Positions 11,943 to 22,734 of a stretch of 64,000 nt of DNA are shown here, piece after piece (the first letter of the stretch is position 1; each line of letters opens with the position of its first letter). Source of the DNA: Halomonas sp. M20 (GTDB lineage Bacteria; Pseudomonadota; Gammaproteobacteria; Pseudomonadales; Halomonadaceae); the NCBI RefSeq assembly GCF_020622265.1, contig NZ_JACNMQ010000001.1, positions 744,001 to 808,000 on the forward strand. The letters are read 5' to 3'. A program made the translations under genes and the position numbers. Below the pieces are notes generated by a model. The model saw only the letters and a list, made by a program, of their open reading frames with translations, did not search any database and was not told the DNA's origin.

Positions 11943-11976
11943 CGGTAAAGCGTACTCGCCACTTCGTAACGTTGGA

Positions 11977-13434
11977 ATGTCGATGTCATCGGTACCCCAG
12001 GGACATACGTTGATCGTCGGGCTCGGCCTTTCCGGAAGCGCTGTTGCCCGGCATCTGACGCGTCTGGGCACGCCTTTCATGGTGGCGGATACGCGACAGG
12101 CACCGCCTGGGTTGCACGCCTTTCGCGAAGCGCATCCAGGCGTCGCCATTCACTGTGGCCCGCTGACGGAGCTCGATCTTGCCCAGGCGCAGGAGGTTGT
12201 GCTCAGCCCCGGCGTCGATCCGCTCACGCCTGGATTGGAAAGGCTCTGGAAGCGCAAGCTCGGCGATATTCAGGAATCGGAAAACCAGGGGGCCGAGGTC
12301 GCTGCGTCGAGGATTCTGGGGGAGATCGCTCTGTTCGTACGTCAATGCAGAGCGCCGATCGCTGCTATTACCGGCTCCAATGCCAAGTCCACGGTGACCA
12401 CCTTGCTCGGCGAAATGGCTAGCGAAGCGGGGCTCGAGGTTGCCGTCGGCGGTAATCTGGGTACGCCGGCCCTCGATCTGCTCCAGGATCATCCAGACGC
12501 GGATCTATTCGTGCTCGAACTTTCGAGCTTTCAACTTGAAACCACGCCGAATCTGGGCGCTACAGCAGTGGCCTTTCTCAATCTTTCTGAAGATCATCTT
12601 GATCGTCATGGCGATATGACGCGCTATCGTGCGGCTAAATCGGCTATTTTTCATGGTGCATCCTATGCCATCGTCAATGGAGAAGATTCATCGACCTGGC
12701 CGCGAGAGAAAGAATCACACCAGGCGCCAGATCTCGTCTGGGAACGATTCACTACGAAGGCGCCACAAGCCGACGAATGGGGAATCGGCGAGTACGACGA
12801 CGGAACGGGAGCGCAGCCCTGGTTGATGCATGGCACTGATCCGCTGCTGGCCGTGGCGGATATGCGTCTACCCGGGCTGCACAATCATGCCAACGCCCTG
12901 GCGGCGATGGCCCTAGGGCATCGACTCGGGTTGCCCCTGGCTGCCATGCAGCGAGTGTTGAAACGCTTTCCCGGCCTACCTCATCGAGGCGAATTGATTG
13001 GTGAAGGGCAAGGGGTACGCTGGATCAACGACTCAAAGGGTACCAATGTAGGCGCTACGCTAGCGGCCATGGCGGGGCTTGGCGCTACGCTTACAGGCAA
13101 GTTGATCTGGCTTGGGGGCGGGCAGGGCAAGGGCGCGGACTTCAGTCCATTGAAAACGCCTCTAAAACGATACGCTCGGGAGGCCATCGTGTTTGGCCTT
13201 GACGCACCGCGTCTGGCTGGGGACATCGAAGGAGCGGCGCCGATAACGCACACTCGGAATCTGCAGGAAGCATTGGAGCGTGCTGCCGCCATCGCATGCC
13301 CAGGCGACTGTGTGCTGCTGTCGCCGGCCTGCGCCAGTCTCGATCAATTTACACATTATATGGCTCGAGGCGATGCCTTTCGCAGCTGGGTCCAGGAATA
13401 TCTCGCTACCCGTATTGACCAGGAGCATTCATGA
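11977..13434 (+). CDS. murD: UDP-MurNAc-L-alanine--D-glutamate ligase MurD
   Basis: A 485-aa Mur ligase that adds D-Glu to UDP-MurNAc-L-Ala. An N-terminal UMAG-binding Rossmann segment (TLIVGLGLSGSAVARHL) precedes the ATP loop GSNAKST (133-139), the ELSSFQLE motif and NDSKGTNVGAT. The Ala within the P-loop is a known variant in gammaproteobacterial MurD. The second ATG at 11983 has somewhat better spacing from an upstream GGA and may be the true start. Overlaps ftsW by 4 nt. Confidence 0.95.
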   Translation: MSMSSVPQGHTLIVGLGLSGSAVARHLTRLGTPFMVADTRQAPPGLHAFREAHPGVAIHCGPLTELDLAQAQEVVLSPGVDPLTPGLERLWKRKLGDIQESENQGAEVAASRILGEIALFVRQCRAPIAAITGSNAKSTVTTLLGEMASEAGLEVAVGGNLGTPALDLLQDHPDADLFVLELSSFQLETTPNLGATAVAFLNLSEDHLDRHGDMTRYRAAKSAIFHGASYAIVNGEDSSTWPREKESHQAPDLVWERFTTKAPQADEWGIGEYDDGTGAQPWLMHGTDPLLAVADMRLPGLHNHANALAAMALGHRLGLPLAAMQRVLKRFPGLPHRGELIGEGQGVRWINDSKGTNVGATLAAMAGLGATLTGKLIWLGGGQGKGADFSPLKTPLKRYAREAIVFGLDAPRLAGDIEGAAPITHTRNLQEALERAAAIACPGDCVLLSPACASLDQFTHYMARGDAFRSWVQEYLATRIDQEHS

Positions 13435-14606
13435 AGGATTGGGTTGCGCGTCTTTCCACTGCCGGTCAGCCTTTTGACGCCTGGTTGGTACTTGCGGCAG
13501 GAACATTGTTGCTGGTTGGTCTGGTCATGGTGACCTCCGCCTCGACGGAGGTAGCGACAGGGCTTACCGGTAATCCATTTTATTACGGTATCCGACATGG
13601 CATTTTCGTTGTCATTGCCGTAACGTTCGGCACGGCAATGCTGCTGGTGCCTCTGAGCTGGTGGCAGAACAACGGACCTTGGCTGTTGCTGGCGGGGATC
13701 GGACTCTTGATACTGGTGTTGCTGGTGGGTACCGAAGTCAACGGCAGCAAGCGCTGGATACCCTTGGGCCCGATCAATGTGCAGGCCTCGGAGCTTGCCA
13801 AGCTGTTCCTGATCATCTACATCGCCAGCTATCTGGAACGTTTTCTATCTGGCGTGCGCCGCCGTCTCTGGGAATTTACCAAGCCGCTACTGGTGCTTCT
13901 GCCGATCGCTGTGCTGCTTATCCTCGAACCGGATTACGGTGCTCTTGTGGTCATGACCAGCAGTGTGATGGGTATGCTGCTCTTGGCGGGAGCGCCGCTT
14001 CTGCGCTTCATCCTGCTACTGACGGTCGTGTCGTTGCTGGGCGTGTACGTCGCCATTGCCGAACCCTATCGACTGGAGCGTATTACCAGTTTCACCGATC
14101 CCTGGGCGGACATGTATGACTCGGGCTATCAGCTGACCCAGGCGCTGATTGCCTATGGCCGTGGTCACTGGTTCGGGCTGGGCTTAGGTGACAGCGTACA
14201 AAAGCTGTTCTATCTGCCGGAAGCCCATACGGATTTCGTCTTCGCCGTCATCGCCGAGGAGCTGGGTTTGGTGGGGGCCATTACTGTGATCAGCTTCTTT
14301 GCACTTTTGGTTTATCGCGCGCTTGCCATCGGCCGCCGGGCAGAGCTGATTCGATTGCCGTTCGCTGCTTATCTCAGCTACGGTATTGCCCTGGTATTTG
14401 GAGGTCAGGCCTTCATCAACATTGGAGTGAGTACCGGCATGCTGCCAACCAAGGGGCTGACACTGCCCTTGTTGAGCTATGGCGGGTCGAGTCTCGTGGT
14501 CAGCTGCATCATGGTGGCGCTGCTGCTGCGAGTGGATATCGAGACCCGACGTCTGACCCGCTACGCAAATGCCCGGCAACAGGTCAAAGGAGTTCCCGAC
14601 CCATGA
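13431..14606 (+). CDS. ftsW: Septal peptidoglycan glycosyltransferase FtsW
   Basis: A 391-aa SEDS-family membrane protein with about ten transmembrane segments. It polymerises lipid II at the septum with FtsI. Family features: LVMVTSAST early in TM1, NGSKRWIPLGPINVQASELAKL, the EPDYGALVV loop carrying the catalytic-type Asp, EAHTDFVFAVIAEELGL, and the C-terminal signature GMLPTKGLTLPLLSYGGSSL. Overlaps murD upstream and murG downstream. Confidence 0.96.
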   Translation: MKDWVARLSTAGQPFDAWLVLAAGTLLLVGLVMVTSASTEVATGLTGNPFYYGIRHGIFVVIAVTFGTAMLLVPLSWWQNNGPWLLLAGIGLLILVLLVGTEVNGSKRWIPLGPINVQASELAKLFLIIYIASYLERFLSGVRRRLWEFTKPLLVLLPIAVLLILEPDYGALVVMTSSVMGMLLLAGAPLLRFILLLTVVSLLGVYVAIAEPYRLERITSFTDPWADMYDSGYQLTQALIAYGRGHWFGLGLGDSVQKLFYLPEAHTDFVFAVIAEELGLVGAITVISFFALLVYRALAIGRRAELIRLPFAAYLSYGIALVFGGQAFINIGVSTGMLPTKGLTLPLLSYGGSSLVVSCIMVALLLRVDIETRRLTRYANARQQVKGVPDP

Positions 14607-15751
14607 CGTCGTCAGAGGCACCCGTGCACACATCCGCGCAGGACACTTCCGTTCGCCGTGTGCTGATCATGGCCGGCGGTACCGGCGGCCATGTGATTCC
14701 CGCCCTCTCCTTGGCCAGGGCACTCATTGCCCAAGGGGTCAGCGTCGAGTGGCTGGGGAGCCCGCGCGGCATCGAGAACCGTCTGGTGCCGGCGGCGAAC
14801 ATCACGCTGCACCGTATCGATATCGCCGGATTGCGCGGCAATGGCCTGGCGGGATGGCTGGTGGTGCCCTGGCGTCTATCCCGAGCAGTCTCCCAGGCCT
14901 GGCGGATCTTGCAACGCTTCGATCCTCAACTGGTAGTTGGCATGGGCGGTTTTGCCAGTGGCCCGGGCGGGCTGGCGGCCTGGTTGTCCCGACGGGCGCT
15001 GGTGGTGCATGAGCAAAATGCCGTGGCCGGCATGACTAATCAGGCGCTGTCGCGACTGGCAACGCGAGTCTATGCCGCCTTTCCCGGAGCTTTTCGTAAA
15101 GCCGGTAAGGCGCACAAGGAGATCGTCATCGGCAATCCGGTGCGCAGCGAGATCGCTGCCTTGGGGCGCCAGCCACGTACGGCAGAAGAGATGCAAGACC
15201 GGCGGCTACGAGTGCTGGTGGTAGGTGGCTCGCTGGGAGCCCAGGTTCTCAATCAATGCTTGCCGGAAGCCTTCGCATTGCTCGAGGCAAAGGCACCCGC
15301 GAGCAAGCTGCCCGAGATTCGCCATCAGGCCGGTCGCGACAAGGAAGACCCGACTCGGGAAGCCTATGCCGCCGCCGGAATCGACGCTCAGGTCAGTGAT
15401 TTCATCGACGCCATGGCTCAGGCCTATGAGTGGGCGGATCTGGTCATTTGCCGTGCCGGGGCCTTGACCATCGCCGAGCTTGCAGCTGCGGCCAAACCTT
15501 CTTTGCTGGTGCCTTACCTTCATGCGGTGGACGACCATCAAACCCGCAACGCTCGGCATCTCGTTGATGCTGATGCCGCCTTGCTGATACCCCAAACCAC
15601 CTTGGATGCGGCTTCGCTTGCCGATACGCTTGCGACCGTACTCGCCCCCGAACGCCTTGCCACCATGGCAGTTGCCGCCCGCGGCTGCGCGCATCTCGAT
15701 GCGGTCGAGCGCCTGGTGGACGGCTGCATGGAGATCGGTTTTGAGCGATAA
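14603..15751 (+). CDS. murG: UDP-GlcNAc:lipid I N-acetylglucosaminyltransferase MurG
   Basis: A 382-aa GT28 glycosyltransferase on the inner face of the membrane that makes lipid II. The N-terminal G-loop [17 protein letters not shown] and the second loop [13 protein letters not shown] are clear, as is the UDP-GlcNAc pocket ([29 protein letters not shown]). A hydrophilic extension of about 15 residues precedes the conserved start, so an alternative start at the in-frame VLIMAGG region cannot be excluded. The start overlaps the ftsW stop. Confidence 0.95.
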   Translation: MTSSEAPVHTSAQDTSVRRVLIMAGGTGGHVIPALSLARALIAQGVSVEWLGSPRGIENRLVPAANITLHRIDIAGLRGNGLAGWLVVPWRLSRAVSQAWRILQRFDPQLVVGMGGFASGPGGLAAWLSRRALVVHEQNAVAGMTNQALSRLATRVYAAFPGAFRKAGKAHKEIVIGNPVRSEIAALGRQPRTAEEMQDRRLRVLVVGGSLGAQVLNQCLPEAFALLEAKAPASKLPEIRHQAGRDKEDPTREAYAAAGIDAQVSDFIDAMAQAYEWADLVICRAGALTIAELAAAAKPSLLVPYLHAVDDHQTRNARHLVDADAALLIPQTTLDAASLADTLATVLAPERLATMAVAARGCAHLDAVERLVDGCMEIGFER

Positions 15752-15776
15752 CCCCTTTTCCGTTTCCCGCCAGCAA

Positions 15777-17279
15777 ATGAGCCCCGCCCTTGGTTCATCG
15801 CTACACGCCGCCACGGGTTTAGGCATGCGACGCATACGGCGCATTCACTTCATCGGTATTGGTGGTGCCGGTATGTGCGGCATAGCAGAAGTGCTGGCCA
15901 ATCAGGGCTATCAGGTCAGCGGCAGCGATCTCAGAGAATCTTCCGTCACGGCGCATCTACGTGACAGCGGGATACGCGTTGCCATCGGTCATGCATCGGC
16001 CCATGCCGAAGGTGCCGACGTGATCGTGGTTTCCACCGCTGTGGACCAGAGCAATCCCGAAATCGTCTGGGCACAGAAATATCGCATTCCCGTGGTGCGT
16101 CGCGCGGAGATGCTGGCGGAGCTGATGCGTTTTCGGCATGGCATCGCGGTCGCCGGTACTCATGGCAAGACGACTACCACCAGCCTGACCGCGACGCTGC
16201 TGGCGGAGGGCGGGCTCGATCCAACCTTCGTGATTGGCGGCAAGCTGACCAGTGCCGGTACCAATGCGCGGCTGGGGGAAGGGGAGTATCTGGTGGCGGA
16301 GGCGGACGAGTCCGATGCCTCTTTCCTGCATTTGCAGCCGATGGTTTCCATCGTGACCAACGTCGATGCGGATCATATGGCCACCTATGCCGGGGACTTC
16401 TCGCGTCTCAAGGATACCTTCATCGAGTTTCTGCACAATCTTCCTTTTTATGGGCTGGCGATACTCTGCCTCGATGATGACAACCTGCGTGGGCTGATGG
16501 GCCGAGTGCAGCGTCAGTTCGTCACTTATGGCTTCAGCGCCGACGCGGACTATCGCATCGTCGATTTCGTGCAGGAGAGTGGCGAAATTCGGTTCACCGC
16601 TCTGCGTCCTGAGGGTCATGCGCCTCTGGCGGTTCGCCTGGCAATGCCCGGGGAGCATAATGCCCAGAATGCATTGGCAGCGATTGCCGTGGCGACGGAC
16701 GCCGGCGTGGGTGACGACGCCATTCTGCGCGGGCTTTCTAACTTTGCCGGAGTCGGTCGACGTTTTCAGGTGCACGGCAGCTTTTCATTGGGTGGGCAAC
16801 AGCGTTTCGATCAAGGCCATGAGCAGACCCGGGAAGAGAGTCAAGGCGAGGTCATGCTGGTTGATGACTACGGCCATCACCCGCGTGAAGTTGAGATGGT
16901 CATTCGAGCGGTGCGAGCCGGCTGGCCCAAGCGGCGCCTGGTGATGATTTATCAGCCCCATCGATATTCCCGTACCCATGATCTTTACGAAGATTTCGTA
17001 CGAGTGCTGTCCGGGGTCGACACATTGCTGCTGCTCGATGTTTACAGTGCCGGTGAAGCGTCCATTCCCGGCGCCGAAGGGCGCACGCTGGCGGGTTCGA
17101 TTCGACAGAGGGGCGACGTCGATCCGATGTTCGTCGAACACAAGAAAGAACTACCACGCCTGCTTTCTCGGGTATTGCGTGACGGCGATATTCTTATCAC
17201 TCAAGGTGCCGGCGATATCGGCGGTATCTCCCTCGCACTGGCGGCTAACCAGTTACAGTTAGACAAGGTAGAACTATGA
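15777..17279 (+). CDS. murC: UDP-N-acetylmuramate--L-alanine ligase MurC
   Basis: A 500-aa Mur ligase that begins stem-peptide assembly. Motifs: N-terminal [22 protein letters not shown] loop GTHGKTT (127-133), [23 protein letters not shown] and YQPHRYSRT. The open frame extends upstream into murG (to 15606). ATG 15777 was chosen because it leaves a 16-residue lead before MRRIRRIHF, very close to the 15-residue lead in E. coli MurC; ATG 15825 is the alternative. Neither has a strong ribosome-binding site. Overlaps ddl by 4 nt. Confidence 0.94.
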   Translation: MSPALGSSLHAATGLGMRRIRRIHFIGIGGAGMCGIAEVLANQGYQVSGSDLRESSVTAHLRDSGIRVAIGHASAHAEGADVIVVSTAVDQSNPEIVWAQKYRIPVVRRAEMLAELMRFRHGIAVAGTHGKTTTTSLTATLLAEGGLDPTFVIGGKLTSAGTNARLGEGEYLVAEADESDASFLHLQPMVSIVTNVDADHMATYAGDFSRLKDTFIEFLHNLPFYGLAILCLDDDNLRGLMGRVQRQFVTYGFSADADYRIVDFVQESGEIRFTALRPEGHAPLAVRLAMPGEHNAQNALAAIAVATDAGVGDDAILRGLSNFAGVGRRFQVHGSFSLGGQQRFDQGHEQTREESQGEVMLVDDYGHHPREVEMVIRAVRAGWPKRRLVMIYQPHRYSRTHDLYEDFVRVLSGVDTLLLLDVYSAGEASIPGAEGRTLAGSIRQRGDVDPMFVEHKKELPRLLSRVLRDGDILITQGAGDIGGISLALAANQLQLDKVEL

Positions 17280-18220
17280 GCAATTCGCGACGGGATGGTG
17301 CATCGAATCCCGATGATTTTGGTCGTGTGGTCGTACTTTACGGTGGCAATTCAGCAGAACGGGAAGTGTCTCTAAATAGCGGCAAGGCGGTTTTGGCGGC
17401 ATTGAAGCAAACCGGCCTCGATGTGCGTGGCTACGACCTGGCCGAAGGCGGATTGAGCGGGTTGGAAGCGCTGGCCCCGGATCGTGTGTTCGTTGCCTTG
17501 CACGGTCGTGGTGGCGAGGATGGCACGCTACAGGGCGCGCTTGAACTGCTTGGTATTCCCTATACCGGCAGTGGTGTGCTGGCCTCGGCGCTGGGTATGG
17601 ATAAACAGCGTACCAAGCATCTCTGGCGCTCATTGGATTTACCCACGCCGCAAAGTATTACGTTGGAACCCAGCGCCAATTGGGAGCAGGTTGTCGAGTC
17701 TCTGGGACTGCCGATGGTAGTCAAGCCGGTACATGAAGGCTCGACCTTGGGCATCAGCATCGTGGATAGCCTCGATGCCTTGAAATCTGCCTATCGGGAG
17801 GCAGCCCAGTTCGACGCGGTGGTCATGGCAGAGTGCTTTGTTTCGGGCGAAGAATATACCGTGTCGCTGCTTGGCAACAGGGTGTTGCCGGCGATTCGCG
17901 TCGAGGTGCCCAGCGGCTTTTACGATTATGAGGCCAAGTATCACTCCAACGAGACGCTCTACCACATCCCCTGCGGGCTAAGTGTCGAGCAGGAACGGGA
18001 GCTGGGTCAGCTTTGTCTTCGTGCATTCGAGGCGCTCGGCTGTTGTGGCTGGGGCCGAGTCGATGTCATGCGAGACGCTCAAGGCAAATTCTGGCTGCTT
18101 GAAGTCAATACCGTGCCGGGTATGACGGATCATAGTCTTGTGCCTCAGGCCGCAGCCCACGCGGGCATCAATTTCGAGGAACTGGTGCTGCGTATTCTTG
18201 CCACGTCACTTGAGGCGTGA
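17276..18220 (+). CDS. ddlB: D-alanine--D-alanine ligase
   Basis: A 314-aa ATP-grasp ligase producing D-Ala-D-Ala for MurF. Seen: [21 protein letters not shown] at the N-terminus (positions near 15-35, split by the glycine-rich loop), [30 protein letters not shown], the ATP-grasp lid [11 protein letters not shown], and the Mg-binding [20 protein letters not shown] at the C-terminus. Context inside the dcw cluster is that of E. coli ddlB. Confidence 0.96.
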   Translation: MSNSRRDGASNPDDFGRVVVLYGGNSAEREVSLNSGKAVLAALKQTGLDVRGYDLAEGGLSGLEALAPDRVFVALHGRGGEDGTLQGALELLGIPYTGSGVLASALGMDKQRTKHLWRSLDLPTPQSITLEPSANWEQVVESLGLPMVVKPVHEGSTLGISIVDSLDALKSAYREAAQFDAVVMAECFVSGEEYTVSLLGNRVLPAIRVEVPSGFYDYEAKYHSNETLYHIPCGLSVEQERELGQLCLRAFEALGCCGWGRVDVMRDAQGKFWLLEVNTVPGMTDHSLVPQAAAHAGINFEELVLRILATSLEA

Positions 18221-18948
18221 GCTCGATGGCATCTGCTGGGTCTCGTGGCACGATTGTAGGTTTGCTACTTCTGATCGTCTTGTTGAGTGCCGGTGGGCGC
18301 GCGCTGTGGTTATGGCTGGATCGTCCCCTTGAGCGGGTTTCGATCAGTGGTGATCTAAGTTATGTCAGCGCCAACTATCTGCGTGAACAGTTGGCACCCA
18401 TGGTTCAAGGGCAGAGCTGGCTATCGGTGGATCTCGCTGAACTGCGAAAACGAGCGCGAGCAATCGAATGGCTTTCCGAGGTGCGAGTCTCGCGTCACTG
18501 GCCGAATGCCCTGACTTTCGAGCTTTATGAACAGGATCCAGTGGCACGCTGGAACGATGATTTGCTTATCAATCCCCAAGGTGTGCCGTTTCAACGAGGC
18601 AATGTAACAATACCTGATGATCTCCCTGATTTATCTGGTCCTAGGGGCAGTGGTACGGAAGTATTGGCACTACTCGATCAATTACACAATCGCTTTACAT
18701 CGCTAAAATTTGAAGTAACTCAGCTGAGACTCGAAGATCGTGGTGCCTGGCGTTTTCAGATCGATGACAGTATTTGGGTGATGCTAGGGCGCAATCAGCA
18801 CGAGTCACGATTGGCACGTTTCATTGCGGCCTGGAAACGTCAACTTAAGTTTAAAGCGTCGCAGATTCGCTACATCGATCTTCGTTATCCGAATGGAATT
18901 GTTGTTGCCTGGCACGGTGAAACGGACGTGGAAGTACCACGGCGTTAA
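18217..18948 (+). CDS. ftsQ: Cell division protein FtsQ
   Basis: A 243-aa bitopic protein: hydrophobic segment at about residues 12-31, then a periplasmic POTRA domain (RVSISGDLSYVSANYLREQL) and the beta domain ending near VVAWHGETDVE. FtsQ scaffolds FtsBL in the divisome. The start is a GTG overlapping the ddl stop (ATG 18226 is the alternative). Base composition falls toward A+T in the last third, continuing into the AT-rich gap before ftsA. Confidence 0.93.
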   Translation: MSSMASAGSRGTIVGLLLLIVLLSAGGRALWLWLDRPLERVSISGDLSYVSANYLREQLAPMVQGQSWLSVDLAELRKRARAIEWLSEVRVSRHWPNALTFELYEQDPVARWNDDLLINPQGVPFQRGNVTIPDDLPDLSGPRGSGTEVLALLDQLHNRFTSLKFEVTQLRLEDRGAWRFQIDDSIWVMLGRNQHESRLARFIAAWKRQLKFKASQIRYIDLRYPNGIVVAWHGETDVEVPRR

Positions 18949-19151
18949 TACCTACTATCACTTTTTGGCGCCAGCCGCCGATAGACAAGGGTATAGGGTG
19001 TTTCTTTCGTTAAAAAATACCCGTATTCTACTGCTGAACTTGTATGCGGGCTGGATAAATTATAACTTTGATTTTTTAATCAGCCACGATTTTTTAAGCG
19101 TACATTAACTGCTTACTAACTATAGTGAAGATTGAGGAGTGATCCCGACCC
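18949..19151. other. AT-rich ftsQ-ftsA intergenic region
   Basis: A 203-nt non-coding gap where most gammaproteobacteria have overlapping or nearly abutting genes. It is distinctly A+T rich. It holds an inverted repeat GGGTAT (18989-18994) / ATACCC (19017-19022), promoter-like hexamers (TTGTAT at 19040, TATAAC at 19061, TATAGT at 19121) without a convincing -35/-10 pair, and the ftsA ribosome-binding site GAGGAG near 19135. Likely a regulatory leader or internal promoter for ftsAZ; inferred only. Confidence 0.5.
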
Positions 19152-20426
19152 ATGGCAGGACAATCCAATGCTTCCAATATGGTGGTTGGGCTGGATATCG
19201 GGACGTCCAAGGTCGTAGCGATTGTCGGTCAACCCACTGATGATGGCGGGCTCGAAATCGCTGGAATTGGCTCGCATCCGTCGCGTGGCATGAAGAAAGG
19301 CGTCGTCATCAATATCGAATCTACTGTGCTGTCCATTCAGCGAGCAGTGGAAGAAGCTGAATTGATGGCTGGCTGTGATATTCATTCAGTCTACGTAGGT
19401 GTTGCAGGAAGCCACATTAGTTCAATGAATTCCGATGGCGTGGTGGCAATCAAAGAGCGCGAAGTGACGCCCTCCGATATCGATCGTGTCATCGACTCTG
19501 CCCGCGCTCGTGCAATTTCAGAAGGTCAACGCATCATTCATGTGCTGCCTCAAGAGTTTGCCATCGATACCCAAGAGGGTATTCGCGAGCCCTTGGGCAT
19601 GTCCGGCGTTCGACTCGAGGCGCGAGTGCATCTGGTAACAGCCGCGCTTAATGCCGTTCAGAACATTGAAAAATGCGTACGTCGCTGTGGTCTGGAAGTC
19701 GACGACATCATCCTTGAGCAGCTCGCCTCAAGCCATGCGGTATTGACCGAGGATGAGCGCGAACTCGGGGTGTGCATGGTGGATATCGGGGGTGGCACCA
19801 CCGATATTGCCGTATTCACCGAAGGGGCGATTCGCCATACGGCGGTTATTCCCATTGCGGGTGATCAAGTTACCAACGATATCGCTATGGCCCTGCGTAC
19901 GCCAACCCAGTACGCCGAGGACATCAAGGTCAAGTACGCCTGCGCGCTGACCCAGTTGGCTTCTAGCGATGAAATGGTCAAGGTTCCCAGCGTCGGGGAT
20001 CGTCCGGCTCGAGATTTGTCGCGGCAGGCGCTTGCCGAGGTAGTCGAGCCCCGTTATGAAGAGCTCTTTACCCTTGTGCGTGAAGAGCTGCGTCGTAGCG
20101 GTTTCGAGGACCTCGTTGCCGCTGGCGTCGTGCTGACTGGCGGCACATCACGCATGGAAGGTGTGGTAGAGCTTGCCGAAGAGATTTTTCATATGCCAGT
20201 GCGTATTGCCTGCCCGCAGAACGTGCGCGGCCTGGCAGACGTAGTGCGCAACCCGATTTATTCCACTGGGGTGGGTTTGCTACTCTACGGAATGCGCGAA
20301 GCCAAGCATGGCCAGACTCGCGCGGTAACGGCCCAGCCCCGCAGAGAAGAGGGCTCCAGGCGGACGGTCACGGATGACACCTCGACGCTGAAACGGGTCA
20401 AAAGTTGGTTCAAAGGTAATTTCTGA
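19152..20426 (+). CDS. ftsA: Cell division protein FtsA
   Basis: A 424-aa actin-like ATPase that tethers FtsZ to the membrane and recruits later divisome proteins. Motifs: phosphate-1 loop VVGLDIGTSKVVAIVG, the SHUTTLE/1C region with SSMNSDGVVAI, phosphate-2 VDIGGGTTDIAVF, adenosine motif VVLTGGTSRMEGV, and a C-terminal amphipathic membrane-targeting helix (TLKRVKSWFKGNF). GAGGAG lies upstream of the ATG with a long spacing. The preceding gap suggests partly independent transcription with ftsZ. Confidence 0.96.
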   Translation: MAGQSNASNMVVGLDIGTSKVVAIVGQPTDDGGLEIAGIGSHPSRGMKKGVVINIESTVLSIQRAVEEAELMAGCDIHSVYVGVAGSHISSMNSDGVVAIKEREVTPSDIDRVIDSARARAISEGQRIIHVLPQEFAIDTQEGIREPLGMSGVRLEARVHLVTAALNAVQNIEKCVRRCGLEVDDIILEQLASSHAVLTEDERELGVCMVDIGGGTTDIAVFTEGAIRHTAVIPIAGDQVTNDIAMALRTPTQYAEDIKVKYACALTQLASSDEMVKVPSVGDRPARDLSRQALAEVVEPRYEELFTLVREELRRSGFEDLVAAGVVLTGGTSRMEGVVELAEEIFHMPVRIACPQNVRGLADVVRNPIYSTGVGLLLYGMREAKHGQTRAVTAQPRREEGSRRTVTDDTSTLKRVKSWFKGNF

Positions 20427-20462
20427 CAGGGGTCGTAAGAGCGACCACAGGAGACGGGGCAA

Positions 20463-21626
20463 ATGTTCGAATTGGTAGATAACGCACCTTCAAGCAGCGC
20501 GGTCATCAAGGTGATCGGCGTGGGTGGCGGTGGCGGCAATGCCGTCAATCACATGGTCGAAAGCAACATCGAAGGCGTCGAGTTCATCTGCGCCAATACC
20601 GATGCGCAGGCGCTCAAGCGCGTCTCAGCCAAGACCGTTCTTCAGCTCGGTACTGAAATCACCAAGGGCCTTGGCGCCGGTGCCAGTCCCGAAGTTGGGC
20701 GTCAGGCGGCGATGGAAGATCGCGACCGCATCGCGGAGCTTCTGCAGGGCGCCGACATGGTGTTCATCACTGCCGGCATGGGCGGTGGTACGGGTACCGG
20801 GGGCGCTCCCGTCGTGGCTCAGGTCGCCAAGGAGCTGGGTATTCTCACCGTTGCGGTGGTGACACGCCCATTTCCCTTTGAAGGACCCAAGCGCATGCGT
20901 GCCGCAGAAGAAGGCATGCGTGAGCTGTCCGAGCACGTGGACTCGCTGATCACCATTCCCAACGAGAAACTGCTGGCGGTGCTTGGCAAGAGCGCAAGCC
21001 TTCTGACGGCGTTTAGCGCTGCCAACGACGTGCTGCTAGGCGCCGTTCAAGGTATCGCTGAACTGATTACCAGCCCGGGTATCATCAACGTCGACTTTGC
21101 CGACGTTCGTACGGTCATGTCCGAGATGGGTATGGCGATGATGGGTACCGGCGGCGCCATTGGCGAAAATCGTGCCCGGGAAGCGGCGGAAAAGGCCATT
21201 CGCAGCCCGCTGCTCGAGGACATCGATCTGCACGGTGCTCGCGGCATTCTGGTCAACATTACTGCTGGGCCGGACTTGTCCATCGGCGAGTTCAACGACG
21301 TGGGTGCCACCGTCCAGGAGTTTGCCTCTCAGGACGCGACCATTGTCGTCGGTACGTCCATCGATATGGAAATGTCCGACGAACTGCGGGTCACCGTCGT
21401 TGCTGCCGGTCTCGATGCTCAAAAGGAAAAGCCTGCGGTTCGCGAGAATGTTTCGCGTCCGGAGTCCAATGACTATCGCAAACTGCAGCAGCCAACGGTC
21501 ATGCGTCAGCAAGCTGCAAAGGCCGAGCAGGACAATGCGGTGAAAGCGCGGCAGGAGAAGCGCAAGTCTCAGGAACTCGATGATTATCTGGATATTCCTG
21601 CGTTTCTGCGCCGTCAGGCCGATTGA
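20463..21626 (+). CDS. ftsZ: Cell division GTPase FtsZ
   Basis: A 387-aa tubulin homologue that forms the Z ring. The tubulin signature GGGTGTG is at residues 107-113, preceded by [17 protein letters not shown] and followed by the T7-type region around [11 protein letters not shown]. The C-terminal variable linker is rich in Lys, Gln and Glu, and the extreme C-terminus ([15 protein letters not shown]) is the conserved peptide that binds FtsA and ZipA. Good ribosome-binding site GGAGACGGGG. Confidence 0.98.
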   Translation: MFELVDNAPSSSAVIKVIGVGGGGGNAVNHMVESNIEGVEFICANTDAQALKRVSAKTVLQLGTEITKGLGAGASPEVGRQAAMEDRDRIAELLQGADMVFITAGMGGGTGTGGAPVVAQVAKELGILTVAVVTRPFPFEGPKRMRAAEEGMRELSEHVDSLITIPNEKLLAVLGKSASLLTAFSAANDVLLGAVQGIAELITSPGIINVDFADVRTVMSEMGMAMMGTGGAIGENRAREAAEKAIRSPLLEDIDLHGARGILVNITAGPDLSIGEFNDVGATVQEFASQDATIVVGTSIDMEMSDELRVTVVAAGLDAQKEKPAVRENVSRPESNDYRKLQQPTVMRQQAAKAEQDNAVKARQEKRKSQELDDYLDIPAFLRRQAD

Positions 21627-21669
21627 GCGGCACTATCGGAGGCATAGGTAGGAGCCAGGTGATATTTTT

Positions 21670-21698
21670 TTGTTAAATCGCTTGTTCGCTGTTATAGT
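21670..21698 (+). promoter_or_regulatory. Predicted sigma-70 promoter of lpxC
   Basis: TTGTTA (21670-21675) and TATAGT (21693-21698) are spaced by exactly 17 bp, about 40 bp before the lpxC start and after the ftsZ stop. This would give lpxC expression independent of the dcw transcript, as known for envelope genes in other gammaproteobacteria. Assigned by consensus only. Confidence 0.65.
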
Positions 21699-21739
21699 GA
21701 ACACTGTTCGACAATTTTTATGACACTTGGCCCTTGCCC

Positions 21740-22654
21740 ATGATCAAACAACGTACGCTCAAAAATACCATGCGCGCTACCGGAGTCGGCTTGCACTCCG
21801 GTGAAAAGGTCCGCCTGACATTGCGTCCGGCCCCCATCAATACCGGTATCGTCTTCGTGCGTACCGATCTCGATCCTGAAGTGCGCATCCCGGCTCGAGC
21901 TGAAAACGTCACCGACACCACGCTCTGTACTGCCCTGTCCAGTGATGGTGTCAAGGTATCGACGGTAGAACATCTCATGTCGGCCTTCGCGGGGCTGGGT
22001 ATCGATAATGTATTCGTCGAACTCAACGCTTCTGAAGTGCCGATCATGGATGGAAGCGCAGGGCCTTTCGTCTTCCTTATTCAGTCCGCGGGTATCGAAG
22101 AGCAGAACGCGCCCAAGAAGTTCATCCGCATCAAGCGTGAGATTGTGGTGAACGACGATGGCAAGGAAGCTGTATTCACGCCTTACGACGGCTTCAAGGT
22201 CTCGTTTTCCATCGATTTCGACCATCCTGCTTTCGATCAGCAGAAGCAGACTGCAACCGTGGACTTTTCGACGACCTCCTTTGTCAAGGAGGTGTCCAGG
22301 GCGCGGACTTTCGGCTTTATGCGGGATCTCGAATTCTTGCGCTCCCAGAACCTGGCACTCGGTGGCAGTCTGGATAACGCCATCGTGGTAGACGACTACC
22401 GCATCCTCAATGAGGGCGGATTGCGCTATGACGATGAGTTCGTCAAGCACAAGGTGCTCGATGCCATTGGCGATCTTTACCAGCTCGGTCATAGCCTGAT
22501 TGGCGAGTTCCGGGGTGTAAGATCCGGGCACGCACTGAACAACCAGCTATGCCGCGCCATGTTGAGCAACCCGGATGCATGGGAGATCGTCACCTTCGAA
22601 GGCGCTCGTCAGAAGGCGCCGATTTCGTACTCTGCGCCGGCAATGGCCATGTAG
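21740..22654 (+). CDS. lpxC: UDP-3-O-acyl-N-acetylglucosamine deacetylase LpxC
   Basis: A 304-aa zinc amidase catalysing the committed step of lipid A synthesis. It begins [10 protein letters not shown] as in E. coli; an in-frame start two codons earlier was rejected on that basis. Zinc ligands are visible: His78 ([10 protein letters not shown]) and His237/Asp241 ([11 protein letters not shown]). The acyl-binding region [14 protein letters not shown] is intact. Last gene of the dcw region, with its own promoter and a strong terminator. Confidence 0.97.
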   Translation: MIKQRTLKNTMRATGVGLHSGEKVRLTLRPAPINTGIVFVRTDLDPEVRIPARAENVTDTTLCTALSSDGVKVSTVEHLMSAFAGLGIDNVFVELNASEVPIMDGSAGPFVFLIQSAGIEEQNAPKKFIRIKREIVVNDDGKEAVFTPYDGFKVSFSIDFDHPAFDQQKQTATVDFSTTSFVKEVSRARTFGFMRDLEFLRSQNLALGGSLDNAIVVDDYRILNEGGLRYDDEFVKHKVLDAIGDLYQLGHSLIGEFRGVRSGHALNNQLCRAMLSNPDAWEIVTFEGARQKAPISYSAPAMAM

Positions 22655-22693
22655 ACGATTAAGATCGGTCCACGGTCAGCAATAGAAAGATTT

Positions 22694-22726
22694 ACGCCGA
22701 TTCAATGAAATTGAATCGGCGTTTTT
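22694..22726 (+). terminator. Intrinsic terminator after lpxC
   Basis: A 13-bp perfect stem (ACGCCGATTCAAT, 22694-22706, with its complement 22710-22722) closed by a GAA loop and followed by TTTTT. It lies 40 bp after the lpxC stop and just before the convergent DUF721 gene, so it closes the dcw transcription unit. Confidence 0.93.
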
Positions 22727-22734
22727 CATTGAGA

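Noticed and set aside
12373-12393. MurD P-loop with Ala (GSNAKST) as a possible defect
   Set aside because: This variant is known in functional gammaproteobacterial MurD, for example in Pseudomonas, so it is not a loss of function.
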